Part shown: positions 11,962-24,381 of the stretch, piece by piece
Layout of the letters: the number at the start of each line of letters is the position of its first letter
Numbering within the stretch: position 1 is the first letter of the stretch
DNA from: Dastarcus helophoroides
Lineage: Eukaryota; Arthropoda; Insecta; Coleoptera; Bothrideridae
NCBI GenBank assembly: GCA_028583605.1
Contig: CM053329.1
Coordinates: 10,092,501 to 10,156,500, forward strand
Length of the DNA stretch: 64,000 nt
Reading direction: 5' to 3'
Position numbers and translations under genes: made by a program
The notes under the pieces: generated by a model
The model's database searches: none
The model's input: only the letters and a program-made list of their open reading frames with translations
What the model was told of the DNA's origin: nothing

Positions 11962-12639
11962 GAATTACCTACCGCCGAATTGGCACCCGGCGAATGTGTT
12001 CTCTTCATACGCGACGACTGTGATCTAGGCACCGATTCGGCCCAGCTGATCTACGTGCGAATTGAATGAACAAACGCACTACTAGCGACCTGAACTACTA
12101 TTTGATCTCTGATCTATCAGGGCACGCAACTGAGGGCTCGAGGGCGAGAAAACGATAAGTAATATTTTTTCAGCAAACGCAGAACTAGCGCTCTTTATCG
12201 GTTATCACTGAAACTAAATTTACCCAATCACAGACTTGGTCAACCAGGAATTATGGCAATAACTTTAAAATTACTCAACACTTTTTGTAGCTTCTTTGAG
12301 ATTTGGAAATTACTGAAGGTTTACCCCTTTTTTCTCTTTTAAATTTCTGATCTTTTAAGTTACTTTTTCTTCATAAGTAACGAACATTTAAATTATTTTT
12401 TATTAATAAAGACCTAATAATGATAAAGACAAGTTTTTCCTTTATCAACAAATAATATAAAACATTTCATCTGGGGTTGATTTTTCCAGTTGCATTTAAA
12501 ATTTTTCTGTTGCAACTTTAATTATTTAATTATATATTTCGACTTCAAGTTTCATCTATACATTTTTAATTCTGATATTAATTTTTTGCTGGTAATGGTA
12601 AAGATCATTTTTCAATTAAATTTTCTAAAATAAAAAGGA
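11962..12639 (+). other. Proximal 3' UTR of the stripe homologue
   Basis: Directly after the stop, 11962-12200 keeps the less AT-rich composition of the gene and then grades into AT-rich DNA. No polyadenylation site can be fixed. Confidence 0.55.
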
Positions 12640-12740
12640 TATGTAACTCATAGTACAAGACAGTTGCCTCAATACTAGTGACCTTTGTGACTTTAGTTAC
12701 ATCGTACATTACCTGGTTGTAACTAATATTTACAAGAGGT
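12640..12740 (+). mobile_element. Fragment of the ~376-bp hammerhead-bearing repeat family
   Basis: The order TACAAGACAGTTGCCTCAAT, CTTTGTGACTTTAGTTAC, ATTACCTGGTTGTAACTAAT matches the minus strand of 1640-1720. It ends before the hammerhead segment. Confidence 0.5.
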
Positions 12741-13599
12741 TTTTCTTTATCATTTATCGTAATTTCCAAGTGCAGGGTGTAGGTTGAGAAGCTTATTTAT
12801 CCTTTAATTGTTAAACTGTCCGTTTTACATTTTACATATTTAACAATTTAAACTTTCTTTAGAAACACTTTTAAACTTGAAACAATTCTTTTCTTTCTTC
12901 CACTAAAAACATTTTTCTTGCATTGTTGCCTTTATTTTTTCTCCTTCTATTTTATGTTTTCCTTTTCCTACTTACTCTCTTATGGCTTTAATTCGTCAAA
13001 TATTTGTCTTTGTTTCTTTCGAATCTTGAGAGGAGGAATTTCTTAAAAAAATCCTATTTTCTTTCGATCTCAAAATATTTGACAAAATATTTCTACATTA
13101 ATTTTCATTTTATGTTTTACATATTTAACCACCTAGTCCTACAAAAACACTTTTAAAAGCAGTTACTGTTTGCTTCATTTTCCCCTAGTTGCGTTACTTT
13201 TCTTTCTCCTGCTTTTTTATGGGCTTAATTCTAAAATATTTGTCATTTCTTCTTTCATATTTCTCTTGGAATTTTTAATATTGTTAGCCTATTGAAAAAA
13301 TATTAAATTAAACATAACCTTTGATGTTATTATTCTTGCGACTTACAGTTGTCTGTAAGCAGGGGCGAAGTAAGTTTACTCCAAGCTCTGCAATTTATTA
13401 GGGGGTGATGCTGATACATTTCGCATTTAAATAGAAAAATCTAAAACAAAATTTAACAAATCTCTTAGTATTCATAAAAAATTGATTATTAAAAAGTAAA
13501 ACTTTTATAGAAAGAGTAAATCTTACATCTGAATTTTGAGGAAAAGGCAACATTTTAAAAAAACACGCGATATTTATAAAGAGCGTCTTCAAAATTTTG

Positions 13600-16110
13600 A
13601 ATTTGAAGCCTTAAACGAATTTTGGATAGAATCATCCAAATTTTCAGCTGAAACTCAAACCAAAAATTCAAAAAAATAATTCCATTTTACAGTTACAAAT
13701 CTTAGGAATATACTAATTTCATGAAAAAACCAGAAATTCTAAGTTAAAGTTTGGAAATTTCAATTTTATACATTTATATATAAATTTTTACAAAAAATAA
13801 AAAATTGTAAAAAAACTATCAAAAAAAGTCTTATAATTTTGAGTCTCATCTCTGATCTCAAAATACTCCTTTAATCTTGAAGTTTTAATGCTTACCTTAA
13901 ATATCACACTTTTTCGAAATTTCAAGTTTTAAACTTAAAATTTCGAGAAAAAAAAGTGTTGAGAACTCGAAGTTAAAAACGAATTAAAAAAAAGTGCCAA
14001 AACTAAAAAAAATTCAATTAAAAAAAAGGTTTAAATTTCAATTAACTTTAAAGTCGAAGATGTCTATACAAGCCAAAATATTTAGAAATAAATTAAAAAT
14101 GTCAAAACTCTTTATTCAAAAAATCTCAAAATCTTGAGTGCATCTCAAAATTGTACTCTAACCTTGAAGTTTTACTGTTAAACTCAAATATTAAACTTTT
14201 TGGAAATTTCGAACTTGAAACTTGAAATTTTGCAAACATGTCGAGATTTCGAGATCAGAATCGAAATGTTGCAATTAAAAAAATAATGTGAATTTCAAAA
14301 AAAAATTCAACATTTGAAACGAAGTCGAAATTTAATTTAACTTTAAAGTCCAAAAATGTCTAGGAAAGTCAGAATGATTAGAAAAAAATCAAAATTGCAA
14401 ATAACTATCCACAATTTCTTAAAATCTCCAATTCTACTTCGTTTTTCTTCAAACTAAGTTTTTCTGTTTTACCCAAATACTAAACCTTTTTCGTAATTTT
14501 GAATTTAAAAAAAAAGTTAAGATTTCAAGGTTATATTTGAGAATTTGAGAAAAATGCCGAAATTACAAAAATTGACATTTGGAATAAGTCAAAATTGAAC
14601 TTAACTTTAAAGCCAAAAAGGTCGAGTAACGCCGGAATTGTTAAGAAACAAAATTAAAATTGCAAAAATATTTATCCAGAAAATCTCAAAATTTTGACTC
14701 TTTCTCAAAATATTCCTTTAATCATGGATTTTTAATGTTAAATTTACATATCATATTTTTTCCGAAATTTCGAATCTTAAACTTCATATGTTGTCAAAGA
14801 AGTCGAAATTTCAACACTAAAATCGAAATTTATGAAAAAAATATAAAACTTTTAAGATCAGAGTCGAAATTTAAAAAAAATATGTCGAAAATTTAGGAAT
14901 AAACTCGAAATGTTGAGAAAACTTGAAATTTCGAAAAAAAGTCGAAATTTCGAGGTAACAATTGAAATTTTGAGAATAAGGGTCAATATTTTAAAAAAAT
15001 GCCTACATTTGAAGAATAAAGTCGAAAATTTGAAAATAAAATCAAAATTCTGAAATGATTTATAACAATTTTAAAAATAAACTCGATATTTTGAAAAACT
15101 TGAAACTTAGAAAAAAAGTCGGGATTTTGAGACCAACGTCGAAATTTTGAAGAAAAAACGCAGCAACTTTTTAAAAATTACCAACATTTTGAGAATGGCT
15201 GATATTTTGAAAGAATACATGAATATTTGAATAATAAACTCAAAATTTCGATAAGAAATCGGAATTTCGAAAGTAGAATCGAACTTTTCAGAAGAACGTC
15301 GAGATTTAGAAAAATGTCAACATTTAAAAAATACAGTTGAAATTGTTAAAAAAATACAAACATTTTGAAAATAAAACTGAAAATTAAAAGAAACCGAAAT
15401 ATTGAAAAAATATGTCATAATTTCAGAATATAACTTAAATTTTTGGAACAACTCGAGATTAACATTGAAATTTTGAGAAAAATATTGAAATTTAAAATAT
15501 ATTTCTCAACATTTGAAGATTAAAGTCAAAATTTCTGCAAAAATACTAAAATTTCTAGAATTAAATTCGAAATGTAGAAAATATGTCAATAATTTGAAAA
15601 TAGGCTCAAAAGTTTGAGCTTTAAGTAGATTTTTTTGAGTAAAAGCGAATTATCGGCTTCAAAATTTTTCTCGAGATTCCGAATTTAAACCTGCAACTTT
15701 TTTTATTCTTTCCTGAAGCTTTAGCACGAAATTTGGAAGAATACATCAAAAATTTAAGAATAAATTCGAACTCTTGGAAAAACTGGACATTTGAAAAAAA
15801 AGTCAAGATTTCGAAATTAAAATTAAAATTCTGAAGAAAAAAGAAACGTAGAAATTTACAGAAACATTGACATTTGGAGAATAAAGTAGAAATTTTGACC
15901 AAAAAATACCAAAACTTGAAGAATAACTTCGAAATATTTCCGATTTTAAACTTGAACTGTTTTCACACTGATTTAAATTCCCACTTTTTCCTGAAATTTC
16001 GAGAATTTTCTCCAAATATTAAGAGTTACCGTTTTCATATCGAATGTTCAAGTTTTTTTGTCGAAATTTCGACTTTCGCCATTAAAATTTTCACTTTATG
16101 CTGAAAATAT
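13600..16110. repeat. Low-complexity block of GAAATTTCGA/AAAAGTCGAAATTT words
   Basis: Degenerate repetition of 15-25-base words centred on TCGAAATTT with no coding signal. The short open frames inside are Lys/Phe/Asn-rich artefacts. Confidence 0.7.
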
Positions 16111-16339
16111 CCTGAACTAAAGTCCAGACTTTTGAGTTTGCTGTCAAATTTTTGGTAATTTTAACTAGGAAATTTTATTTATTTTTTAGATTTGGAAGAA
16201 ATGAATAGAAATCGTACACATGGTAGAAATTTTGATTGAAAGTTTTAATTTTAAACTCCAAAATTTTATCTTTTTGTTCAAATTTGGACTAATAAATAGA
16301 AATGGTTAAAATTTCTAAAAATGAACTTTTTCAAGAACT

Positions 16340-16840
16340 TTTAATTAAAATATTTTCTCGAAACAACTTGACATTTCTAATTGTTTGGATTTTCTAAATT
16401 CTCCGTTGAGAAGTTCATATTCTTGGTACCTAATTAAAAAAATAAAACGGGTTTCAAAAATATTTTGAAGTCACGTTTCCTTTTAATAAACAAAAAATTA
16501 ACGAAATGTTCATATTCTTGCAACTAAATTGAGATTTATAAAAAAATGGAATACGACAAGAAAAACCATTTCTAAAATATTTACAAGAGCTTTTTAACAA
16601 AATATTTTCTCGAAACAATTTTAAATTTCTAATTGTTTGCATTTTCTAAATTCGCCGTTGAGATGTTTATATTCTTGGTATTTAATTAAAAAAATAAAAG
16701 GGGTTTTAAAAATCTTTGAAAGTCACGTTTCCTTTTAAACAAAAATTTAAGGATATGTAACTATTCTTGCAACTAAATTGAGATTTACAAAAAAATGGAA
16801 TACGACAAGAAAAACTATTCCAAAAATATTTACAACTCGT
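16340..16840. repeat. Two-copy tandem repeat, ~252-bp period
   Basis: TTTTCTCGAAACAA followed by TTTCTAATTGTTTG and TATTCTTGGTA appears at about 16352 and again at about 16604. The two units are close to collinear. Confidence 0.65.
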
Positions 16841-16999
16841 TTATTTGCTGACATTTGAACAAACAATTTCAATAACAGAATGCAAAATAGCATAAATTTA
16901 ATATTATGGATTGTGTTTTCTTGATAATTTTTGAAGATAATTTATGTTGCTTAAAATTCTTTTATGTATCAATTCAAAAGTGGGTTAATTTCTTACTTA

Positions 17000-19650
17000 A
17001 CTATTAAAATTGTCTTGTAATAATGTCCTATTTAGTCTAGCAATAATTTGTTTTGCTATTTAACAATTCAATATTTTTCGACAACGGAAATTCTTGTTCT
17101 CAAAGAACTTTCAACGCACAAACACGTTGAAGTAGTTACTTGGTTATCAGATTCGGAGTTGCCTGTGTATTTTGCAGTGTTGTGAACTTTTCTAGAACCC
17201 ATGGACTCTACCATCAGATTTGGCAAATTTATCACAGACTTGAAAATACACCCTCCATGGGCTGTCTTTCAGAAGGTTATTTCAACTGTTTCACTGTGAA
17301 TAATTCACTAAAACAAACGATGTGACAAGGGGGTAAAACCTTCTCCTAAACTTTATCATGTAACTTACCAAATCAACAGTTCATTGAGCCATACGATGTT
17401 ACTATAATTCTTTAACCCATAGCTTTCAACAATTAACAAAGAAGCAAGGGTATTACACTGCCTAAATTCCAATAAAAAAAGGTTGATACCTTACATAAAT
17501 ATAATTTTATTCCATAATGACTCGGTTGACATTAAAATAAATGTACTCGTACTTTTAAAGTCCCATTGATTAATATCCTAAATTACCATCTGCAGCATAG
17601 TTCTCCAAAAAAAAATTGAGTTTTTTAAATATATGTTTCATAAAAACCAGTTGCGTGTCCCTGACTGTGTGTGCCATGATTCGGTACCCTGCGGACTCAC
17701 TCCCCCTTCCCCCAACCTAAACAAGTGTATGCATGTATAAACTATGGGATAACTATAATGCTGCTTGACTGAGAAGCGGTTATTTTCAAAGAAAAATCCG
17801 CCACGGTTGTTTCTAACAAATCCTATTTTTGTAAATTTGTTGATGTATCTATATTTTATTTCTGGTGTCGAAGACGCCCAGTTTTTGTATAGTTTTTAAC
17901 CTTAGAATGAAAAAAATGTTAACAAAGGCTTTAATTATTAATTGATAGGTATTACTGTTTTAAACTTGTTGCCAAATAACACATTTTAAACTTTTTATAC
18001 ATTCCGTATTAGATCTTTTTTATAAATCGTTGATCACCTTAAGTGGTACTATAATTTATTTGTTAGTGATTAATTAAAAATGTCAATAGTCTCATATGAA
18101 AGTCAATAAACAGTGATTGTTAAAAAGCACACAGCTTTGTCACGTTCGCAAATCAAACACGTTCGCGCTATATTTTTATAACGAATTTTCTTTCAGTAGT
18201 TGCATTTCCTCTTATTTTAAGGTGACTAAGCTAGTACAAAATTACGAATGCGCCGGGGCAACTATGGTACCTGAATTTAATTTTTATTGACGTCGTAGAC
18301 CACTTGGCACAAGAAGTGTTTGATTTGGTGACGCGGCCAAAGTATCCTGTTAAATTCTGATCTAGTGTGCATGTTTAAGAAGTCTATATATCATTGAGAG
18401 TAGCCATCGAGAATGCCTTAAAGAAGTGTCTTGTGTACCTAAATTGTATAAATCACTTGAGGCCATAGTTTTATATAGTAATTGTAATAGTTACCAGTGC
18501 CGGGAAAACATACTTATGTTAGCGGATCCTTTGCAGGCATTAGAATTAAATAAAGTAGGAAGGAGTTAACTGTTTCCTAATGAGAGGTTCGGACTGCACT
18601 GTACACGATATTGTTGGGTATTTTGGGCCATTAGGAGAGCGTTTGGTGAAATATTTGACATCGAAAATTTTTACTTAATAATTGAATCTGGCAGAAACAA
18701 AATGTAAAGCTCTTCCAATGGCGTGATATTGATCTACCTAAATTTATTTAATATTAGCTTCAATATCTTCAAGTTTGGCTATATTCCCTCCCAATTGCGT
18801 ATTTTTTTTTTAAACAGAGACGCATTTAGCCGCAGTTGTTGTGTAATAATTAAGTATGATATGAAAATTCTACCCCCTGTGGACTTTTTTGTGAATTTGG
18901 GGTTAAAAATCCAACAGGCCTAAAATGTCATATTGTCAAAGTTGTACAAAGTGTAAATATTTCATTAACCTTATATACAAAACACTATTGTAAATAGAAC
19001 TGTAAAGAAAATCTTGAACATTGTTGATAACCCGGCTGTTTGTTGTTATAAAGTGGTTAATATAAATTTCCTTCCCAGTGCACTTGATACTCTCTATTTT
19101 TATATCCCAACTATTAGATGTTACCTTATCAAAAGAAATACTGTTAATACCTAAGGTTCGCCATGGAAGTTACGATTGAAGTCAGTCGATTGAAACGTAA
19201 CGTCCACTGCGAACTTTCTCGACTTATGAGGCTGTTGTATTGTGAATGTGATATTTGAATACATGGATATTTTAAATTATTATCACACGGAACATCTCTA
19301 TTTATTTGTATATGTTGTCGAAAAAATTTCAGTTGTTAAAACCATGCTGTTCAAGTCGATGTATTATATTCATATGTGGTTGTGTTCAGCTCTATGAAAT
19401 CACACTTGATCAGGAAAATATAAACCGCTGATTCAATTATTTAGAAGTTTTATTTACTTTACACTGTATGCACCAATCCTATTTTTAAAATGGACAGAAA
19501 CAGGTTCCAAGCTTAGTGATATTAATCAAATTGTTCACAAAAAAAATTAAGTTTGCTTAAATATGAGTTCTTGGCAAAAAGTAATTACTAATAACAGTAA
19601 TAAACTTGCTTTCGTTTTCCAACATTTCAAGGTCAAAGAAGTCTTAAAGA
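17000..19650 (+). other. Unique-looking 3' UTR/downstream tract with poly(A) signals
   Basis: This stretch departs from the low-complexity style around it and has no coding frame. AATAAA hexamers occur at about 18105, 18548 and 19599. Two Pumilio-type TGTAAATA octamers lie 37 bp apart at 18952-18959 and 18989-18996. It could be the distal 3' UTR of the stripe homologue, or a separate non-coding transcript; the sequence alone does not decide. Confidence 0.35.
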
Positions 19651-19755
19651 TCAGCCAGAGGAGATCTACATTAAAAAAAATAAGTAGACGCCATGAAAAG
19701 TAAGTATTAATTATTTGATATTTGTAGTAGACAAAGCTTAATGATTATATCTAAA

Positions 19756-21577
19756 TATACCGGGTGTTTTTTTTAGTTGGGAGGTTACTTTTATATGGAG
19801 TATCACTCATTATAAAGGTAAACTGATTTTGTTGATATAGCTAATCGAAACTAAACTACCTTTCAAAAATATTTTCAACTTCCGGAAGTAGACATCAACT
19901 TTCTTATTTTAAATAGCAACCCCCAAATTTTATATTTTATTTGGATTCTACGTAGAAAAATAAGATGAGTTTATGTATACATATTTATTGCTATCTTTAA
20001 TAGTTTTTAAGATATTTCAATTTTTCGGAAAAAACTGACAGAAAAGAGGGTTATTTTGGCTCTTTGTATCTTTTTTATTATTTGCAATAAAAACATGAAA
20101 TTTGGGTTGAAGTCATGAAATATAATGGAGACTATAATAACGTAATCAAGTTTTACATTTATTACACAGGGTGATGGAAATTTTGTGATCTTTATTGTTT
20201 TTGTTTTATTCAAAAAAACTCTGTTTTTTTAAATAGGAACTGCGTGTTTTTTAAACACTTTTGAATTCCTCACGTAAAAAGAAGAAAAAAGTTATATGAC
20301 TAATTTTTCAAAATTCTGCACCGTTATAGAGATATAATGCAAAATGAAAAAGAAAAATATATATTTTTTTTTAGTAGCAACTTGGTAGTAGTCAACAAAA
20401 TTTTCAAAAAAAACACAACCACAAGACTTAAAAATTTTAGGCCAAATAAAATTTAAAAGATAACCGCACAAGACGAATAAGTTTTTGGCTAATTGTTAGA
20501 ATACTTACTGAAAAATGTTTAGGTAGCCACGAATGTAAGTTTCGTAAAAATGGTTTGTTAAACAGACTTCTCATTTTTGGAGTAATCAAAATCAACAACA
20601 AATATTCAAGAAAATTCGTCCTTTAACTGTTATGCTGTTAGATTAGAGCTCAGGATTTTTAAGCGTTAAATTTTACAATGAAAATCAAAATGGAAATTTT
20701 TTAGTAATTTTTTTTACGACTACTGCATGACAAGCATATTGCTAGGAACAATCGGATGTGTTTAAAAACGTTACTCAATTCGAAATCTTAAAATATGTCT
20801 TTAAATGTATTGAAAGAGAATATCGCACTTGTTGTTCTTGATGTAAATTTTTTGTCAATTATTTTTGTTTCCTATTACTTATTATGATTAATTCTTTAAG
20901 CTTTTATTGCCTACAGTTAATTTCCTACTTGAACAAACAAGAAATGTTTGATTTTTTTATTTTGAGATTTATGTAAAATACCTCTGTAACGGCACAAAAT
21001 TTTAAAAAATAAGTAATATAACTTTTTTCTTCTTTTTATGTGAAGAATTCAAAAATGATTAAAAAACATATAGTTCCCATTTAAAAAAACAGAGTTTTTT
21101 TGAATAAAACAAAAACAGCCAAGATTATAAATTTTCCATCATTCTGTATAATAAATGTAAAATCTGTTTACGTTATTATAGTCTTTATAATATTTCCTGA
21201 CTTCAATTCAAATTTCATGTTTTTACTGCAAATAATAAGAAAGATACAAAGAGTCAAAATAACCCTCTTTTCTGTCATTTTTTTTCGAAAAATTGAAATA
21301 TCTTTAAAACAATCAAAGGTAGCGATAAACATGTATACATAAACTCACCTTATTTTTTTACGTAAAATCTAAATAAAACATAAAATTTGTGGGTTGCTAT
21401 TTAAAATAAGAAAGTTGATGTCTACTTTCGGTATAATCGGTAGTGGGGGGAAGTTGAAAATATTTTTAGAAGATAGTTTAATCCCGATTAGTCCCATCGA
21501 CAAAATCAGTTTGCCTTTATAATAAGTAGTATTTCATATAAAGGTAACCTCCCAACTAAAAAAAAACACCCGGTATA
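19756..21577. mobile_element. Foldback element A, ~1.82 kb, TATA-CCGGGTG termini
   Basis: The left end TATACCGGGTGTTTTTTTTA then GTTGGGAGGTTAC is mirrored at 21577. The arms run about 580-600 bp each (to about 20340 and from about 20980), with ~85-90% similarity judged by eye. Both arms carry the same mirror-image open frame beginning MNKTKT (20007-20213 minus; 21100-21342 plus), a by-product of the inverted repeat. No transposase is visible, so it is non-autonomous. Confidence 0.85.
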
Positions 21578-21764
21578 CGTATTTTTTTAAAAATAAATGT
21601 CTTGTTTTTGTTATTGATTTTTCTATATAAAAAATAATAACATATTAAGTAGTTAATGTTACTGCACAGTAATTCTACAATTAAAATAATAATCAAATTA
21701 AAACACAATTTAGACAATGCACAGTATATTCACATTGAACTGTCCACATAGTCTATTTAACTTA

Positions 21765-23236
21765 TACAGGGTCCGTCATTAGTGCGTGGACGGAAGATAG
21801 CTCCTAAGCCTGAAAAGATATCAAAATGAAATTTTGTCCAGTGGTGTACATCTAAAACGAGCATATTTTAAAATTATTTTCATTTTATTGTTACAGTCAT
21901 ATAGAGAGTTATCATATAAACCTACATTTTCTTAAATAGAACACCCTGTATATTTTTACATATTTTGATAGCCCTATAAAAATACACCAAAATAATATAG
22001 AGTTTATGGGGATTTTGATGAGTCCTTTTCCTAATAGGACTCCGATGCAGCCATCTGAAAACACTCAGTATGATGTAGTATTAACTAATTTGCAACATAA
22101 ACAGTCATTGATAGTCTTTTAGTTTCCATAAATCACTAAAATATTTTAAATAGAATGGCCTATTTTTAACACCTAATATCAAAAGAAGATAAAATAATAT
22201 TTCTAATAATATCAATTACGTGGAGTTTCTTTTGATAGGTTTCATGCAAATTAAGTTTCAAATTAATTTTTTTTTTAATTTTTAGGTTTTTGGTAAACAC
22301 AACTAGGATTATTTGTAATTTTTACTAAATAAATAAATAGTTGATATTATTAACTTTGAAACAAATTGTTGATATTTGTAAATAATAATCGAAACTTAGC
22401 AGATATTTAACTGGGTGCCCGAAAAATTGACAATTAAAAACCTTTGGAAGTCTAAAGAGATATTAGAATGAATTTTTTTTCAGTAACGTACATCTATAGG
22501 GGGCACATTTTAACATTATTTTCATTTTATTGCACTGATCATATACAGACTGTTGACGAAAACTTGCGACAATTTGCGACATAAACTATCATTGATAGTC
22601 TTAAGTTTTCATAAACCATAAGAATGTTGTCGTATATTCTTTAGTTATACAGAGTGATTGCAAATTTAATAATTACCAAAAAAATTTAAATGAAAAGTTC
22701 ATTTTCATGAAAACTATCAAATGTAACCCCACATAATATAGTATTGTTGGAAAGCTAATTTTATCTTCTTTTCATATTTGGCAATAAAAATAGTGCATTA
22801 CATTTAAAATTTTTAGATTTGCAAAACACACTCATTCTGTATAATTCAAAAACATAAGACATTTTTATGATTTATGGAAACTAAATGACTATCAATGATT
22901 ATTTTTGTTGCAAATTGGTCAATACTACATCATACTGAGTGTTTACAAATGACTGCATGAGAGTCCTATCTCCTGATTTATGATTCTCTATTCGGAAAAC
23001 GACCCATCAAAACCCCCATAAGCCCTACATTATTTTGCTGCATTTTTATAGGGCTATCCAAATATGTAAAAACATACAGGGTGTTCTATTTAAAAAAAAA
23101 AGTTTATATCAACACTGCATATGATTGGTACAATAAAATGTAGATAGATGCACGCCTCTGTGCAAAATTTAATTGTGATGTCTTCTCAGGTTTAGGATCT
23201 ATTCTCCGTCCACGGACTCATGGAGGACCATGTATA
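21765..23236. mobile_element. Foldback element B, ~1.47 kb, composite
   Basis: The left end TATACAGGGTCCGTCATTAG then TGCGTGGACGGA matches the inverted right end ..TCCGTCCACGGACTCATG..GGACCATGTATA. Both arms contain an internal ACACCCTGTAT/ATACAGGGTGT motif flanked by a TAGCCCTATAAAAAT-like word. The centre (about 22655-22855) looks like another small element with TATACAGAGTGATTGCAAAT at the left and CACTCATTCTGTATA at the right, so B is probably a nest. Confidence 0.75.
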
Positions 23237-23299
23237 TTGTAGGCGACATCGAGTGTATGACAAATAATGTGAAATAGAATTTAAAAAAAAATGTTAACG

Positions 23300-23362
23300 A
23301 GCGCAGTAGCTCAATGGTAAGAGCATTGGATTTGCATGTCCTGGTTTCAATACTCAACAATC
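23300..23362 (+). other. tRNA-Ala(UGC)-like pseudogene fragment
   Basis: TAGCTCAATGGTAAGAGC matches a tRNA box A region, TTTGCAT would be an alanine anticodon loop, and GGTTTCAATACTC is a decayed box B. The anticodon 3' strand and variable loop are shortened and the acceptor stem does not pair, so it is not a functional tRNA. It may be a SINE head or part of the adjacent LINE. Confidence 0.5.
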
Positions 23363-23394
23363 TTCCAAGAGGGGATGTTGGGAATTTCATATAG

Positions 23395-24065
23395 CACCGA
23401 ACAAATGACGCAACTGAACATTACAGGAAAATATATCCAAATAAAGACGGACAGCCAGGCAGCCCTTAAGGCCCTGAGAAATGTGAAAACAAACTCAGTG
23501 TTGGTGTGAAACGACCACCTAGCTTTAGAACGTCAAGAACAAGAGAATGCAATTGATATAATATGGATCAAAGGACATTCTGGGAAAGAGGGAAACGAAC
23601 GCGCTGACAAACTGGCGAGGAAGAGTTCGGAGGGACAATTCGTTGGACCAGAACCAACCCTTCCCTTGGCGAGATGAACCGTAAGATCCCTACTTTACGA
23701 AGAAATTTATCGTAAACACAAAGCCATATGGGCATTAATAACAACATGCCGACAAACCCACGCATCCGTATACTCTCAAGGAATAATCTCAGGAAACTTG
23801 TAGGGATTCGGATAGGTCACTGTCGATTAAATAAACATCTTCACAGAATAGGAATTATAAACGACCCAAGTTGCTGAGGGTGTTTAGAAGAAGATGAGGG
23901 TGTCGAGCACGTTATGTGTTACTGCGCGGCACTAGCATCAATCAGCGGATCCACGCTGGGGGACTTCTGGACTAGTGTGGCCAGTTTGAGAGAGACGCAT
24001 CCAAGGGACGTTGTTCAGTTTGTCTATAAGGTTGGGTAGCTGAATGAACGACCAAGGACACCTCA
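23395..24065 (+). pseudogene. LINE 3' end with RNase H domain and C-terminal zinc knuckle
   Basis: Frames read IQIKTDSQAALKAL and then WIKGHSGKEGNERADKLA, the RNase H core signatures of I-clade-type non-LTR retrotransposons. These are followed by LRIRIGHCRLNKHLHRIG and the knuckle CRGCLEEDEGVEHVMCYC. In-frame stops and frameshifts interrupt it (e.g. a TGA after NSVLV). There is no reverse transcriptase left; the 5' side is replaced by foldback B and the tRNA-like piece. Confidence 0.8.
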
Positions 24066-24234
24066 ATCACCGAGATAGCACAATGGGCCCGGAAAGGGTG
24101 GACTAAGTGCTGGCCTAAACTTTAGGCAACCCACAACGAATCCAGAAAGATCTGATGGTTTCCAACAGCCAACGCATTAATCGAGTCAGCAAACATACTT
24201 ACCTAGGATGTTTACTGAATGACCAATGATACAA
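24066..24234. other. Unassigned spacer, probably LINE 3' tail
   Basis: Directly follows the LINE remnant and may be its 3' untranslated part. No independent signal seen. Confidence 0.3.
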
Positions 24235-24381
24235 GAATTGAAATACAAATCTTGTCCCTTGAAACCAAGAAAGATTAAAAAAAGATTAAATAACACAACA
24301 GATGTTGCTCTAACGCTTTCGATAGTAAAGCTATCATCTTCAGAGAGATACTAACATTTAATATTAAAATTAACCCTTATA
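24235..24381 (-). mobile_element. Penelope-type terminal repeat, copy 2
   Basis: The minus-strand order is TTAACCCTTA-side, CTCTCTGAAGA, hairpin, GAAAGCGTTAGAG, then TTTCTTGGTTTCAAGGGACA. The hammerhead-like core is at 24308-24347, with a GATAG/CTATC stem II. It continues across the inserted palindrome to the GIY-YIG remnant. Confidence 0.7.

Noticed and set aside
23300..23362. Functional tRNA-Ala gene
   Set aside because: Box A and the anticodon loop are recognisable, but the anticodon 3' strand and variable loop are shortened and acceptor and T stems do not pair.
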